64,000 nucleotides of DNA from Synechococcus sp. WH 7805 (lineage in GTDB: Bacteria > Cyanobacteriota > Cyanobacteriia > PCC-6307 > Cyanobiaceae): assembly GCF_000153285.1 (NCBI RefSeq), contig NZ_CH724168.1:417823-481822 (forward strand), written 5' to 3'. Under the pieces are notes generated by a model. That model saw only the letters and a program-made list of their open reading frames with translations, searched no databases and was not told the origin of the DNA. Made by a program: the position numbers and the translations under genes. Of this stretch, positions 10,114 through 19,236 are shown in pieces. Position 1 is the stretch's first letter, and every line of letters begins with the position of its first letter.

Positions 10114-11024
10114 ATGACTTTTTCTTCTACAACTCGCTTAGCGAACGGCGTCCCTGATCTTGCCTACAAGCACGGTCTAAAACGGAATCTGATCAGTCGC
10201 TTGCTCACGCTGATTGCTGGATTGTTTTCAGGAATCGCGGTGCTGCCACTGATCGCAGTTTTGATTTATGTATTGATCAAAGGTGGGCAGAAAATCAGCT
10301 TCACCCTGTTTACAGAGCTACCTCCCCCTCCCGGACTTGAAGGAGGTGGAATCGGGAACGCCATCATCGGCAGTTTTGTCGTCACCATTATTGCGGCTCT
10401 CATTGCCATACCAGTAGGAGTTGGCGGAGGCATTTTCCTTGCCGAATACTCGCGTGTGGAAGATTTGCTCAATTCATCCGCTTTGGAACCAACGTTCTTT
10501 CAGGTGTTCCCTCAATCATTGCAGGTGTCTTTATTTACGGAACAATCGTTACCAGTCGATTGTTGTTTGGCAACGCTTACAGCGCTGCTGCCGGCGGTAT
10601 GGCACTTTCAATTCTGATGCTTCCAACGGTGATAAAAACCACAGACGAAGGTCTGAAGCTTGTGTCAGATGATCTTCGTCGAGGTGCTCTGGGCATCGGA
10701 GCCTCCAAATTCGTAACGGTGGTGAGAATTACGCTCCCCACAGCATTTACACCGATTGCCACTGGAGTGGTCCTGTCCATTGCCAGAGCGGCTGGCGAAA
10801 CGGCTCCACTGATTTTCACTGCTCTCTTTTCGCCCTTCTGGTCAGAAGGCATCGATGGAATCTTCAATCCCATCGCCACGTTGTCCGTTCTGATCTACAA
10901 CTTCGCAATCATGCCCTACGAGGCGCAGAACGAGCTTGCATGGGCGGCCTCATTTGTCCTGGTTCTCTTTATTCTTGTCATGAATTTATTCGCGCGCTGG
11001 CTGGGTCAGTTCGCGAATAAGTAA
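10114..11024 (+). pseudogene. pstA: Phosphate ABC transporter permease PstA, reading frame broken by 1-bp shift
   Basis: The 5' part reads as PstA through GGIFLAEYSRVE in the frame of the ATG at 10114. From about 10463 the homologous sequence (FAQFIRFGTNVLSGVPS, then IAGVFIYGTIVTSRLLFGN) continues in the -1 frame to the stop at 11024. The break falls within 10456-10466 (GTGGAAGATTTGC), and one missing base accounts for it. No X-XXY-YYZ slippery heptamer lies in frame, so programmed frameshifting is unlikely. Both halves are well conserved and pstC and pstB are intact. A sequencing or assembly error is as likely as a true lesion. The restored protein would have about 300 residues. Confidence 0.85.
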
Positions 11025-11063
11025 TTGATTCATCCTTCATTTACCTGTACTTCCTCATTACCA

Positions 11064-11879
11064 ATGACTGTCTCCACCTCATCCCCTCAGTCAATTTCCG
11101 AGAACACCTGCATCTCGATTCAAAACGCCACCATCAGTTACGGCAGTTACGAGGCCGTCAAGAACGTCTATTGCGATATCCCACGCGGAAAAGTCACAGC
11201 CTTCATTGGGCCATCAGGTTGCGGAAAATCAACCGTTCTGCGTGCTCTCAACCGCATGAATGACCTCATTGAAGGTTGTTCGTTGCGGGGACGTGTGCTG
11301 TTTGACGGCGCAGATCTTTACGACCCAACGGTTGATCCTGTTGAAGTCAGGCGCAGGATCGGCATGGTGTTTCAGCAACCGAACCCTTTCCCGAAGACGA
11401 TTTATGAAAACATCGCCTTCGGAGCACGAATCAATGGTTTCACAGGCGATATGGATGAGCTTGTGGAACGCTCCCTTCGCCAAGCCGCCGTTTGGGATGA
11501 ATGCAAAGACAAGCTCAACGAAAGCGGCTACTCACTGTCCGGTGGTCAACAGCAGCGTCTCTGCATCGCCCGCACGATTGCGATCCAACCCGAAGTCATC
11601 TTGATGGATGAACCCTGCTCGGCCCTCGATCCGATCTCCACTTTGAAGATCGAAGAAACAATGCATGAACTCAAAAAGAGCTTCACGATTGTGATTGTGA
11701 CCCACAACATGCAACAGGCTGTTCGGGTGAGTGACATGACCGCCTTTTATAACGCTGAAGCCGTTGAGGGGGGATCCGGAAAGGTTGGCTATCTCGTTGA
11801 ATTCAACGAGACTGAAAAAATCTTCAACGCACCGTCTCAACAGGCCACCCAGGACTACGTCTCTGGTCGGTTCGGTTGA
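11064..11879 (+). CDS. pstB: Phosphate ABC transporter ATP-binding protein PstB
   Basis: The ATPase of the Pst importer. From the ATG at 11064 (271 aa) it has Walker [10 protein letters not shown] at residues 49-57, a Q-loop in [11 protein letters not shown], the signature LSGGQQQR, Walker B VILMDEP and the switch His in VIVTHN. A TTG at 11025 extends the frame by 13 residues that do not look like family sequence, so the ATG is preferred. It follows pstA closely and completes the operon. The binding protein PstS is not encoded alongside. Confidence 0.96.
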   Translation: MTVSTSSPQSISENTCISIQNATISYGSYEAVKNVYCDIPRGKVTAFIGPSGCGKSTVLRALNRMNDLIEGCSLRGRVLFDGADLYDPTVDPVEVRRRIGMVFQQPNPFPKTIYENIAFGARINGFTGDMDELVERSLRQAAVWDECKDKLNESGYSLSGGQQQRLCIARTIAIQPEVILMDEPCSALDPISTLKIEETMHELKKSFTIVIVTHNMQQAVRVSDMTAFYNAEAVEGGSGKVGYLVEFNETEKIFNAPSQQATQDYVSGRFG

Positions 11880-11900
11880 TCTGACTTGTCGGATCATCTG

Positions 11901-11923
11901 GTGGGGACTGCATCAGTTCCCAC
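11901..11923 (+). other. Hairpin downstream of pstB
   Basis: GTGGGGACT and AGTTCCCAC form a 9-bp stem with one G-U wobble around a 5-nt loop, 21 bp after the pstB stop. No T-run follows on the plus strand, so it may mark or protect the 3' end of the pst message rather than terminate it alone. Confidence 0.4.
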
Positions 11924-11930
11924 CAATGGC

Positions 11931-11954
11931 AAAAAAAACCGGCCGTTTGGCCGG
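11931..11954 (-). terminator. Rho-independent terminator of tRNA-Ser
   Basis: On the minus strand CCGGCC-AAAC-GGCCGG is followed directly by eight T residues (plus-strand A run at 11931-11938). It begins 8 bases beyond the 3' end of tRNA-Ser, a textbook intrinsic terminator for that gene. Confidence 0.85.
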
Positions 11955-11962
11955 TGTAGAAG

Positions 11963-12049
11963 CGGAGAGGGAGGGATTCGAACCCTCGATAGAGTTGCCC
12001 CTATACAGCATTTCCAGTGCTGCGCCTTCGACCACTCGGCCACCTCTCC
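11963..12049 (-). tRNA. tRNA-Ser (anticodon GGA)
   Basis: An 87-nt type II tRNA. The acceptor stem is GGAGAGG with CCTCTCC and a G discriminator. The anticodon stem CAGCA/TGCTG encloses the loop CTGGAAA, giving anticodon GGA, which reads UCC and UCU. The long variable arm typical of serine tRNAs and the GGTTCGAATCC T-arm are present. The terminal CCA is not encoded. A terminator follows at once. Confidence 0.96.
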
Positions 12050-12102
12050 AGCGGCTGATGGGGCAATGGAGAATGTAGCAGGGCAGTCCTAGAGGAGTCG
12101 TA

Positions 12103-12471
12103 TTGAAGCCAAGTCATCGCATCACCATTCACTGGCGCCAGCAGGGTCGTGTCATCAGCCATGACGTGTTGGACGGCGAGTACATCCTGCAAAGCTTTGA
12201 ACGACAGGGAGATCCGCTGCCGTTTTCCTGTCGCAACGGGTGTTGCACATCGTGCGCGGTCAGGGTGTTGAGCGGTGAACTCGATCAGCGAGAAGCCATG
12301 GGCTTGTCTCGAGAACTGCGCGCCAAGGGTTATGGACTCCTCTGTGTGGCGCGTGCCGTAGGTCCATTGGAGGCTGAAACCCAAGATGAGGATGAGGTGT
12401 ATGAACTTCAGTTCGGACGACACTTCGGCAGCGGCGTCGTCACCCGTGGCCTTCCGTTGGATGAGGAGTGA
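12103..12471 (+). CDS. 2Fe-2S ferredoxin, plant type
   Basis: A soluble electron carrier of 122 residues. Three cluster ligands lie in SCRNGCCTSCAV (C-x4-C-x2-C spacing) and the fourth in LLCVARA. An acidic stretch EAETQDEDEVYEL near the end is typical of ferredoxin docking surfaces. The protein is longer than the photosynthetic PetF, with an extra C-terminal segment, so it may serve a special partner. The start is TTG at 12103, supported by GAGGAG six to seven bases upstream; no ATG precedes the conserved sequence. It overlaps the next gene in TGATG. Confidence 0.9.
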   Translation: MKPSHRITIHWRQQGRVISHDVLDGEYILQSFERQGDPLPFSCRNGCCTSCAVRVLSGELDQREAMGLSRELRAKGYGLLCVARAVGPLEAETQDEDEVYELQFGRHFGSGVVTRGLPLDEE

Positions 12472-13355
12472 TGCCTGAACGTTTTGATTGTTGTGCCGTT
12501 GCTGCCGATGCTGGGTTGTCCCATGAGCGAATGAGAGCTCTGTCGGCAGTGGCGATTCAAGCCGCCGAACAGGGAGGCCGAAAGTTGATGGAGCACTTCG
12601 GGAAGCTGACGTCGATTCGCGAGAAAGGCCGATCAGGTGACCTGGTGACTACGGCTGATCATGCAGCTGAAGCTGAGGTTCTGAGCGTCTTGTCCCGCCT
12701 ATCACCAGACATTGCCGTCCTCGCTGAGGAGTCTGGCGCCAGTGACACTGTGGCCGATCTCTGCTGGTGCGTGGATCCACTCGATGGAACAACGAACTTT
12801 GCTCACAGCTACCCATTGTTCGCAACGTCAGTCGGACTTGTCTGGCGCGACCAACCAGTTCTGGGTGCCATCTCAGTGCCTTTTCTCAAAGAGCTGTACT
12901 GGTGCTGCCCTGGTGATGGTTCATTCCTAAACGGTCAGAAAATATCTGTGTCGGAGTGCTCCTCTCTCGAGGAGAGTCTTCTCGTCACGGGATTTGCCTA
13001 TGACCGCCGTGAGGTACTCGACAACAACTATGCCGAATTTGCGTGGATGACTCACCGCACACGGGGAGTGCGCCGCGGCGGTGCCGCTGCAGTGGACCTT
13101 GCGTTTGTGGCTGCAGGTCGGCTTGATGGGTACTGGGAACGGGGCTTGGCACCTTGGGATCTGGCCGCTGGTGCAGCACTCGTTCAATTGGCGGGTGGAT
13201 GGGTTGACGATTACCGCGGAGAGGGCTTCGAGCTTGGATCTGGAAGGATTCTGGCAACTGGCACTCAGCTCCATCAGCCTCTGAAACGCGAACTCGCAAG
13301 GGTGTCTCCGATTCCTCCCTGTCTCTATGGGGGGAACCTGGACGTGGGATCCTGA
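12471..13355 (+). CDS. Inositol monophosphatase family protein
   Basis: A Mg-dependent sugar-phosphate phosphatase of the IMPase fold (294 aa). The metal-binding motifs are present: AEESG, WCVDPLDGTTNFAH and the C-terminal APWDLAAGAALVQLAGG. The substrate within the family (inositol phosphate, histidinol phosphate or PAP) cannot be fixed from sequence. The next gene, hisZ, belongs to histidine synthesis, and some IMPase-family proteins act as histidinol-phosphatases, so that role is possible but is an inference. ATG at 12471 overlaps the ferredoxin stop; a GTG one codon earlier is an alternative. Confidence 0.9.
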   Translation: MPERFDCCAVAADAGLSHERMRALSAVAIQAAEQGGRKLMEHFGKLTSIREKGRSGDLVTTADHAAEAEVLSVLSRLSPDIAVLAEESGASDTVADLCWCVDPLDGTTNFAHSYPLFATSVGLVWRDQPVLGAISVPFLKELYWCCPGDGSFLNGQKISVSECSSLEESLLVTGFAYDRREVLDNNYAEFAWMTHRTRGVRRGGAAAVDLAFVAAGRLDGYWERGLAPWDLAAGAALVQLAGGWVDDYRGEGFELGSGRILATGTQLHQPLKRELARVSPIPPCLYGGNLDVGS

Positions 13356-13376
13356 TCAGGTCAATGATCAAGTGTG

Positions 13377-14555
13377 ATGGCCCTTCAGCCTGCCTCTGGT
13401 GTCAGGGATCTGAACCCTCAGCAGGTTCAACGCAATCATGAATTGCGTGAAACTCTGGCAGAGGTATTCAGACTCTGGGGGTACGAGGAAGTCTCCCCAC
13501 CGAGGGTTGAGCGCATGGATACGCTCAAGGCTGGAGGGGCCATCGACAGTCGGGACATTGTCCGTCTAGTCGCTGATGAGCCCCTGGGCTTAAGGCCGGA
13601 AATGACGGCATCCATTGCCAGAGCAGCGTGTACGCGATTCCAGGATCGTCAACGCCCCTTGCGACTCTGGAGTCACGGCACTGTGTTTGAAGGTCGTCAG
13701 GCTGACGAAGGCGGCCTCTGCATCGAAGAGAACCTGCATTGCGGCGTTGAGCTCTTCGGAGCCAGTGGTGATGAAGCAGAGCTGGAGCTTCTGACACTTC
13801 TGATGGCATCGTTAAAAGCCCTGAGACTTCCACTGAATGATCCGCCGAGACTTCTGATCGGACATACCGGATTGATGCAATTGCTGCTTCGGGATGTTGA
13901 ACCACACCTTCAACAAGCCTTCCGTGGCTGTCTGACGCGACTGGATCGTCTTGAACTCCAGGAACTGCTCAAGGGACAACCCCAGCATGCTCACCTGCTG
14001 CAGTGGCTAGATCGGCGGGGATCACCTGTGGGAGTCATCAAGCAACTTCAGGACGTCTTCCCGGAAGCGCCAGTACTCAAACAACTGTCCAGGTTGGTGG
14101 CCCATCTCAGCCCTCTTGCTGAAGAAACTGGTGTAGGCCTTCAACTCGATCCAACATTTCAACCGACCTATGAGTTGTATGACGGCGTCGTATTCCAGCT
14201 TGTCTGTCGGGGCGTTTCATCACCCGTTGTCGTTGCCCGTGGAGGAAGGTACGACACTGTTGTTCAGCGGCTTGGAGCACAAGGGAAAGATGCCACGGGC
14301 CTTGGATTCAGTTTTTGTGTGGATGATCTCAGAGATCTCCCTGGAGCATTCTCAATTCAGGCAGGAAAGCCGGAGAGAATTCTTTTGTGTTATGCACAGA
14401 ATCAATCAATGGAGAAAGCTCTGCAAGTACAAGCCGAATGGCATCGCAAAGGCCTGAGCTGCCAAGTCGACCATCACCCATGCTTGACCAGAGTTGAAGC
14501 AGAAGCGCGCGTTGAAAGGGCAGGATGCAACTCATTGGAATGGATCGGCGACTAA
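13377..14555 (+). CDS. hisZ: ATP phosphoribosyltransferase regulatory subunit
   Basis: HisZ is a catalytically inactive paralogue of histidyl-tRNA synthetase that partners the short form of HisG in the first step of histidine synthesis. The 392-residue protein has the class II synthetase-like core: the N-terminal GVRDLNPQQ, then WGYEEVSPPRVE, LRPEMTASIARAA and GGRYDTVV with GLGFSFCVDDL. It lacks a full anticodon-binding domain and is shorter than HisS. The ATG at 13377 is preferred over the GTG one codon upstream. Confidence 0.9.
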   Translation: MALQPASGVRDLNPQQVQRNHELRETLAEVFRLWGYEEVSPPRVERMDTLKAGGAIDSRDIVRLVADEPLGLRPEMTASIARAACTRFQDRQRPLRLWSHGTVFEGRQADEGGLCIEENLHCGVELFGASGDEAELELLTLLMASLKALRLPLNDPPRLLIGHTGLMQLLLRDVEPHLQQAFRGCLTRLDRLELQELLKGQPQHAHLLQWLDRRGSPVGVIKQLQDVFPEAPVLKQLSRLVAHLSPLAEETGVGLQLDPTFQPTYELYDGVVFQLVCRGVSSPVVVARGGRYDTVVQRLGAQGKDATGLGFSFCVDDLRDLPGAFSIQAGKPERILLCYAQNQSMEKALQVQAEWHRKGLSCQVDHHPCLTRVEAEARVERAGCNSLEWIGD

Positions 14556-14579
14556 GATTTTGATGGTCTAAAAAAATCT

Positions 14580-14804
14580 ATGGCACACACCATCGTCACA
14601 GACATCTGCGAAGGAGTAGCGGATTGCGTTGATGCATGTCCTGTCGCATGCATCCAACCAGGCAAAGGCAAGAATAAGAAAGGGACTGATTTCTATTGGA
14701 TTGACTTTGAAACTTGTATTGACTGTGGAATCTGCCTTCAAGTTTGCCCCGTTGATGGAGCAATTCTGGCGGAAGAGAGACAAGAACTTCAAAAAATCAA
14801 ATAG
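14580..14804 (+). CDS. Bacterial-type ferredoxin (two Fe-S cluster motifs)
   Basis: A 74-residue electron carrier with two cysteine sets. DICEGVADCVDACPVAC resembles the 3Fe-4S/4Fe-4S site of seven-iron ferredoxins. CIDCGICLQVCP is a complete 4Fe-4S motif. A lysine-rich insert (GKGKNKKG) lies between them. It follows hisZ by about 25 bp; the link may only be cotranscription. From here the sequence becomes visibly more AT-rich than the genes before it. Confidence 0.92.
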   Translation: MAHTIVTDICEGVADCVDACPVACIQPGKGKNKKGTDFYWIDFETCIDCGICLQVCPVDGAILAEERQELQKIK

Positions 14805-14914
14805 TTCACGTGTTCGGTGTCGCAACGAATCAATACGTCTCGGTACGGAAAACCCAACCGCAAGGTCCTTGGGCAGTTGTTCACTAATGGATAAAATAGA
14901 ATTTTGACGACAAC

Positions 14915-16816
14915 ATGGCAGTGGCAGAAGAAAACGGACAAATTCAAATTCATACTGAAAATATTTTCCCAATTATCAAGAAAGCAGTTTATTCAGGCCA
15001 CGAGGTCTTTTTGAGAGAGCTCGTCAGCAATGGTGTTGACGCCATCAGCAAAAGACGCATGGCTTCGATAGCAGGAGACTGCTCAGAGGGAGACGAAGGA
15101 GTTATTCAGATCAGAATTGACCGCTCAAATAAGACCCTCACAATCAGTGATAACGGCATCGGTATGACTGCCGACGAAGTTAAACGTTATATCAATCAGG
15201 TTGCTTTTTCAAGCGCAGAAGATTTCCTTGAAAAATACAAACAAGACAGCGAAGCAATCATCGGCCACTTTGGTTTGGGCTTTTACTCAAGCTTCATGGT
15301 TGCTGAAAGGGTTGAAATCTCAACACGATCTGCTCGCCCTGAGAGCCTTCCAGTGCATTGGAACTGCGATGGATCACCGAGTTACTCACTGACAGAAGGG
15401 AATCGCGATCAACCAGGAACAGACATTATTCTGCATCTTCTTGAGGACGAACTCGAGTACCTAGAGCCGTCACGGATTAAAACACTTATCAATACATACT
15501 GCGATTTCATGGCAGTCCCTGTTCAATTAGAGGGTGAAACAATCAATAAAATGAATGCACCTTGGCGGAGCAGTGCCAGAGAGTTACAAGATCAGGATTA
15601 TATTGACCTTTATCATTATCTTTATCCTTTTCAGGGTGATCCTTTGCTATGGGTTCATCTCAACACCGATTACCCCTACAGCCTGCAGGGAATTTTATTT
15701 TTTCCGAAACAAACCGGTAGAGCTGACTGGGAGAAAGGAGAAATCAAGCTCTATTGCAACCAGGTTTTTGTAAGCGACTCAATTAAAGAAGTTGTACCTC
15801 GCTATCTTATACCTCTCCGGGGTGTCCTCGACTCACCTGACATTCCATTGAACGTAAGCCGGAGTGCCCTTCAAACGGATCGAAGAGTGCGCTCGATCGG
15901 GCAATTTGTTTCAAAAAAGGTAGCCGATAAACTTCGCGATCTCAAAAAGGATAATCCTAATCAGTATGCAGAGGCTTGGGATGCGCTAGCTCCCTTCGTG
16001 AAGATCGGGGCGATGGAAGACGACAAATTCTCGGAGCAAGTTTCTGATTTGATACTTTTTCAGACAACAGCAAAAAAAGAGGAGAATGAAGATCTATTAG
16101 AGGGTAATGGTCGTACATATACAACAATATCGTCCTACAGAACACGGCAGACAAGTGAAAGTCAAAATCGCATTCTCTACTGTACAGATGAAATTGCTCA
16201 AGCTGGAGCACTCTCTCTCTGGAAAAGTCAAGGTTCTGAAGTCCTATTCGCCGAAACTGTTTTGGACAGTCAATTCATTCCATGGCTGGAATCAAAAGAA
16301 AACGAACTGACTTTTCAACGTGTTGATTCCGAGCTTGATTCGAGTCTCCAGGATGATCAACCTGAGATAAGCGACCAGGAAGGAGAAACCAAAAGTGAAT
16401 CACTCAGAACATTGATCAAGAAAGCGTTGAACAACGACAAGGTCACCGTTCAAGTGCAGTCGCTAAAGGGAGGAGCAGATGCGCCCGCTGCCTTGATACT
16501 GCTTCCAGAACAAATGCGACGAATGAACGACATCGGAGCCCTAATGGAACAAAGACTGCCCGGTCTTCCTGATTACCACGTTTTACTGGTGAACCGACAG
16601 CACCCATTAGTCGAAGCTCTGCTCAATCTTGAATCGGGTTCGGTAGTGATCGCCGATGGAGCCACATCGCCCAGTCACCAACTCGCTGTGGACCTGGCTC
16701 AACACCTCTACGATCTGGCACGTCTGGCCGTTAATGGATTAGAACCAGCCGAACTAGGTCAATTTCAGTCCCGAGCGACTTTGCTGATGTCGAGCCTCCT
16801 GCGACGGGGGGCGTAG
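14915..16816 (+). CDS. htpG: Chaperone HtpG (Hsp90)
   Basis: A 633-residue bacterial Hsp90 that remodels client proteins using ATP. The N-terminal GHKL ATPase domain has the catalytic Glu segment [28 protein letters not shown] and [14 protein letters not shown]. The middle domain shows WGVxxNT-like sequence degenerated to [20 protein letters not shown], and ends in [16 protein letters not shown]. In cyanobacteria HtpG is tied to heat and high-light stress. The 110-bp upstream gap contains GATAAAAT, a possible -10 element; no CIRCE operator is visible. Confidence 0.96.
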   Translation: MAVAEENGQIQIHTENIFPIIKKAVYSGHEVFLRELVSNGVDAISKRRMASIAGDCSEGDEGVIQIRIDRSNKTLTISDNGIGMTADEVKRYINQVAFSSAEDFLEKYKQDSEAIIGHFGLGFYSSFMVAERVEISTRSARPESLPVHWNCDGSPSYSLTEGNRDQPGTDIILHLLEDELEYLEPSRIKTLINTYCDFMAVPVQLEGETINKMNAPWRSSARELQDQDYIDLYHYLYPFQGDPLLWVHLNTDYPYSLQGILFFPKQTGRADWEKGEIKLYCNQVFVSDSIKEVVPRYLIPLRGVLDSPDIPLNVSRSALQTDRRVRSIGQFVSKKVADKLRDLKKDNPNQYAEAWDALAPFVKIGAMEDDKFSEQVSDLILFQTTAKKEENEDLLEGNGRTYTTISSYRTRQTSESQNRILYCTDEIAQAGALSLWKSQGSEVLFAETVLDSQFIPWLESKENELTFQRVDSELDSSLQDDQPEISDQEGETKSESLRTLIKKALNNDKVTVQVQSLKGGADAPAALILLPEQMRRMNDIGALMEQRLPGLPDYHVLLVNRQHPLVEALLNLESGSVVIADGATSPSHQLAVDLAQHLYDLARLAVNGLEPAELGQFQSRATLLMSSLLRRGA

Positions 16817-16833
16817 GTCCCTTTGCTAGGATT

Positions 16834-16858
16834 GCCTCCTGGCAGGCGCCATTTTTTT
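16834..16858 (+). terminator. Possible terminator after htpG
   Basis: GCCT and AGGC form a short stem around a 6-nt loop and are followed four bases later by seven T residues. It sits between htpG and rpmB. The stem is short, so this is a weak candidate. Confidence 0.35.
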
Positions 16859-16872
16859 CAAGGAACCGGATC

Positions 16873-17109
16873 ATGTCCAGGGTGTGTCAGCTCACAGGTA
16901 CGAAAGCTAATAACGGTATGGCTGTCAGCCATTCCCATATTCGTACCAAGAAGCTGCAACAAGCCAATCTGCAACAGCGTCGCCTTTGGTGGGCAGAAGG
17001 AAAGCGCTGGGTGAATTTGCGGATCACAACACGTGCCTTGAAAACAATTCAGAAAAAAGGGTTAGGTGCATACGCCAAGTCTCTTGGAATTGATCTGGCC
17101 CGTCTTTGA
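16873..17109 (+). CDS. rpmB: 50S ribosomal protein L28
   Basis: A basic 78-residue large-subunit protein. [22 protein letters not shown] and the later [24 protein letters not shown] match bacterial and plastid L28. An AAGGA Shine-Dalgarno sequence lies eight bases before the ATG. The stop overlaps the proposed TTG start of the peroxiredoxin gene. Confidence 0.97.
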   Translation: MSRVCQLTGTKANNGMAVSHSHIRTKKLQQANLQQRRLWWAEGKRWVNLRITTRALKTIQKKGLGAYAKSLGIDLARL

Positions 17110-17675
17110 ATCTGGACGTCAAAGTGAAGCGGCGGCATTTGCTTCAAAAAGGCATCGTGGCTGCCGTTGCAATCACTCTTTTTCCGAGTAGGGGCTGGTC
17201 ACTCGGGGGCAGCTCCCCAGACATTGGCAGTTCAGCGCCTGACTTCGATCTTCCCGGTACAAATTTGCTAGTACCGCAACACTCGCGTTGGTCATTAGCA
17301 GACTGGAAGGGACGCTGGCTTGTTCTTTACTTCTACCCTCGAGATTTCACGTCAGGCTGCACCATTGAAGCCCATGGATTTCAAGATTCATTGGCGAATT
17401 TTTCAAGTCTCAATTGTGATGTTGCTGCAATCAGTGCCGATTCTGTGGAAGATCATGAATCATTCTGCAGTAGCGAAGATTTAGGCTTCACATTACTCTC
17501 TGATCATGATGGTGAAGTGAGTCGAAACTACGGTTCCTGGATGGCACCTTATTCACTGAGACACACCTTTTTGATCGATCCTTCTGGTCTTGTACAAGCA
17601 CGTTGGACGGGTGTGAGGCCGGTTGGCCACGCAAAAGAAGTGCTTGAAACACTACAGAAGTTGCAATCCACTTAA
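17106..17675 (+). CDS. Exported peroxiredoxin, BCP/PrxQ type
   Basis: A thiol peroxidase of 189 residues. The N-terminus [16 protein letters not shown] is a basic plus hydrophobic signal with a twin-arginine look, so export to the lumen or periplasm is likely. The catalytic core has [17 protein letters not shown], in which the Cys in SGCT is peroxidatic. A second Cys (HESFCSSED) may be the resolving residue. The annotated start is TTG at 17106, overlapping rpmB. A GTG at 17124 (VKRRHLL) would still keep the signal peptide and is plausible. Confidence 0.9.
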   Translation: MNLDVKVKRRHLLQKGIVAAVAITLFPSRGWSLGGSSPDIGSSAPDFDLPGTNLLVPQHSRWSLADWKGRWLVLYFYPRDFTSGCTIEAHGFQDSLANFSSLNCDVAAISADSVEDHESFCSSEDLGFTLLSDHDGEVSRNYGSWMAPYSLRHTFLIDPSGLVQARWTGVRPVGHAKEVLETLQKLQST

Positions 17676-17679
17676 ACGA

Positions 17680-17713
17680 TTGACAATTCCGCGGTTTTGT
17701 TCAATGGTATAAG
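17680..17713 (+). promoter_or_regulatory. Candidate promoter of the ggpS-ggt operon
   Basis: A perfect TTGACA at 17680-17685 and TATAAG at 17708-17713 precede ggpS. The 22-nt spacer is longer than the usual 17, so one of the boxes may be fortuitous. AAGAGG at 17712-17717 could serve as a ribosome-binding site ten bases before the TTG at 17728. Confidence 0.35.
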
Positions 17714-17727
17714 AGGTTCTTGAGCGC

Positions 17728-19236
17728 TTGCTGAACATGACTATAAGTGAAGGGAAAAGTGACTTTATTATTCTTTATCATCGCACCCCATTTGATGAAT
17801 CTGTCGATGATCAGGGGAATCGACTTTGGAAAGATCAAAAAAGCCCTAATGGAATCATTCCTACATTAAGGAATCTATTTCGTAGTCGAGACAATGGTAC
17901 GTGGATAGCTTGGCGACAAGTTGAGGATGTCAATAGTCAGGAGGATGAGAGGATTCTCATGAATAATCCATCCAACTTTACTCTCAGACGCATTCCACTC
18001 GAACAAAATCAAATCTCAAGCTTTTATCATGTAACGTCCAAGGAGTCTGTGTGGCCAATTCTTCATACCTTTCCAACTTACTTTGACGTCAATAATACTA
18101 ATTGGTCAATCTTTGAAGAAGTCAATCAACGGTTTGCCGATGCTGCCTGCTCAGAAGCAGCCCAGGGTGCAACAATATGGATTCACGATTATAATTTATG
18201 GCTTGTTTCGGGGTTCATTCGTAAAAAACGACCTGATTTAAAAATAGCATTCTTTCATCATACACCTTTCCCTGGGAACGATGTATTTGCAATTCTCCCA
18301 TGGAGAAAACAAATTGTTGAAAGTTTGTTGTCTTGCGATGTCGTTGGTTTTCACATACCACGTTACACTGAAAACTTTGCCCGAGCTGCAAGTTGTCTAC
18401 TTGGAGTAAAAAAAGGGCCAAAGATTGATGTTGCACCAAAATTTCTTAAATTTGGATCAGCTTTAACAGAACCTTCTGAAACACCTTGGCTTGAATACAA
18501 TGGTCGAAAAGTCAAATTGGTCTCTTCACCAGTAGGAACATCACCGGATGTCATTCAATCCTTGGTCGTGAGAGACGACGTTGCTACTTTAACAAAGCAG
18601 ATTAACGAAGATACCAAAAAGGGGCGAAAACTAATTCTTTCGGCGAGTCGTGTTGACTATACAAAGGGAAATGAAGAGCTACTACTAGCTTTCGAGCGAT
18701 TGCTTGAACGACGTGAGGATCTACGAGGCAAAGTTGTTTTGATGTTGGCGTGTGTAGCGGCCGCTTCAGGTATGAAGATCTACGAGGATACCCAGCGCCT
18801 TATTGAAGAAACAGCTGGGCGAATCAATGGGCGTTTTAGTTTAATTGATTGGGTTCCAATCCGATTCTCAACAAATCGCATTCCCTATGAAGAAATGGTT
18901 GCTTGGTTTTCGATGTCTGATATCTGTTGGATTACACCATTACGCGATGGTCTCAACCTTGTCGCTAAGGAATATGTAGCCGCGCGAAAAGGAAGAGATG
19001 GTGTCTTGGTACTGTCAGAATTTACAGGAGCGTCTGTGGTTCTTGATGGAGCAGTACTAACCAATCCCTACTCTCACAAACAAATGGATCAGGCGATTGA
19101 ATCAGCTCTTGAAATGTCTGAGGATGAGCAAATAATAAGAATCAGCAAAATGGTCTCTGCTGTGGAAGATTTTACAGTTTCAGATTGGGCTAATGAACAA
19201 ATGCAATCACTCGAAGTAGAATATAAAAACTCATGA
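17728..19236 (+). CDS. ggpS: Glucosylglycerol-phosphate synthase
   Basis: GgpS joins ADP-glucose and glycerol-3-phosphate to make glucosylglycerol phosphate, precursor of the compatible solute glucosylglycerol. The 502-aa protein is a GT20 enzyme related to trehalose-phosphate synthase. It has WIHDYNLWLV, AFFHHTPFPGNDVF, SRVDYTKGNEELL and PLRDGLNLVAKEYVAAR. No phosphatase domain is fused, so a separate phosphatase is needed. TTG at 17728 or ATG three codons later could start it. The next gene overlaps by four bases. The GT20 fold is certain; GgpS rather than OtsA rests on sequence resemblance and the ggt genes downstream. Confidence 0.93.
   Translation: MLNMTISEGKSDFIILYHRTPFDESVDDQGNRLWKDQKSPNGIIPTLRNLFRSRDNGTWIAWRQVEDVNSQEDERILMNNPSNFTLRRIPLEQNQISSFYHVTSKESVWPILHTFPTYFDVNNTNWSIFEEVNQRFADAACSEAAQGATIWIHDYNLWLVSGFIRKKRPDLKIAFFHHTPFPGNDVFAILPWRKQIVESLLSCDVVGFHIPRYTENFARAASCLLGVKKGPKIDVAPKFLKFGSALTEPSETPWLEYNGRKVKLVSSPVGTSPDVIQSLVVRDDVATLTKQINEDTKKGRKLILSASRVDYTKGNEELLLAFERLLERREDLRGKVVLMLACVAAASGMKIYEDTQRLIEETAGRINGRFSLIDWVPIRFSTNRIPYEEMVAWFSMSDICWITPLRDGLNLVAKEYVAARKGRDGVLVLSEFTGASVVLDGAVLTNPYSHKQMDQAIESALEMSEDEQIIRISKMVSAVEDFTVSDWANEQMQSLEVEYKNS

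Noticed and set aside
10440-10480. Programmed -1 ribosomal frameshifting in pstA
   Set aside because: No in-frame slippery heptamer; the frame-0 GAT codon could not re-pair one base back, and PstA is not known to use recoding.
11963-12049. tRNA-Ser as an integration site for a genomic island
   Set aside because: No integrase and no repeated 3' end of the tRNA was seen downstream; the AT-rich block begins about 2.5 kb away.
17728-19236. Reading ggpS as trehalose-6-phosphate synthase
   Set aside because: The GT20 fold is shared, but the closest pattern and the ggt importer genes downstream favour GgpS; no OtsB-like gene is beside it.
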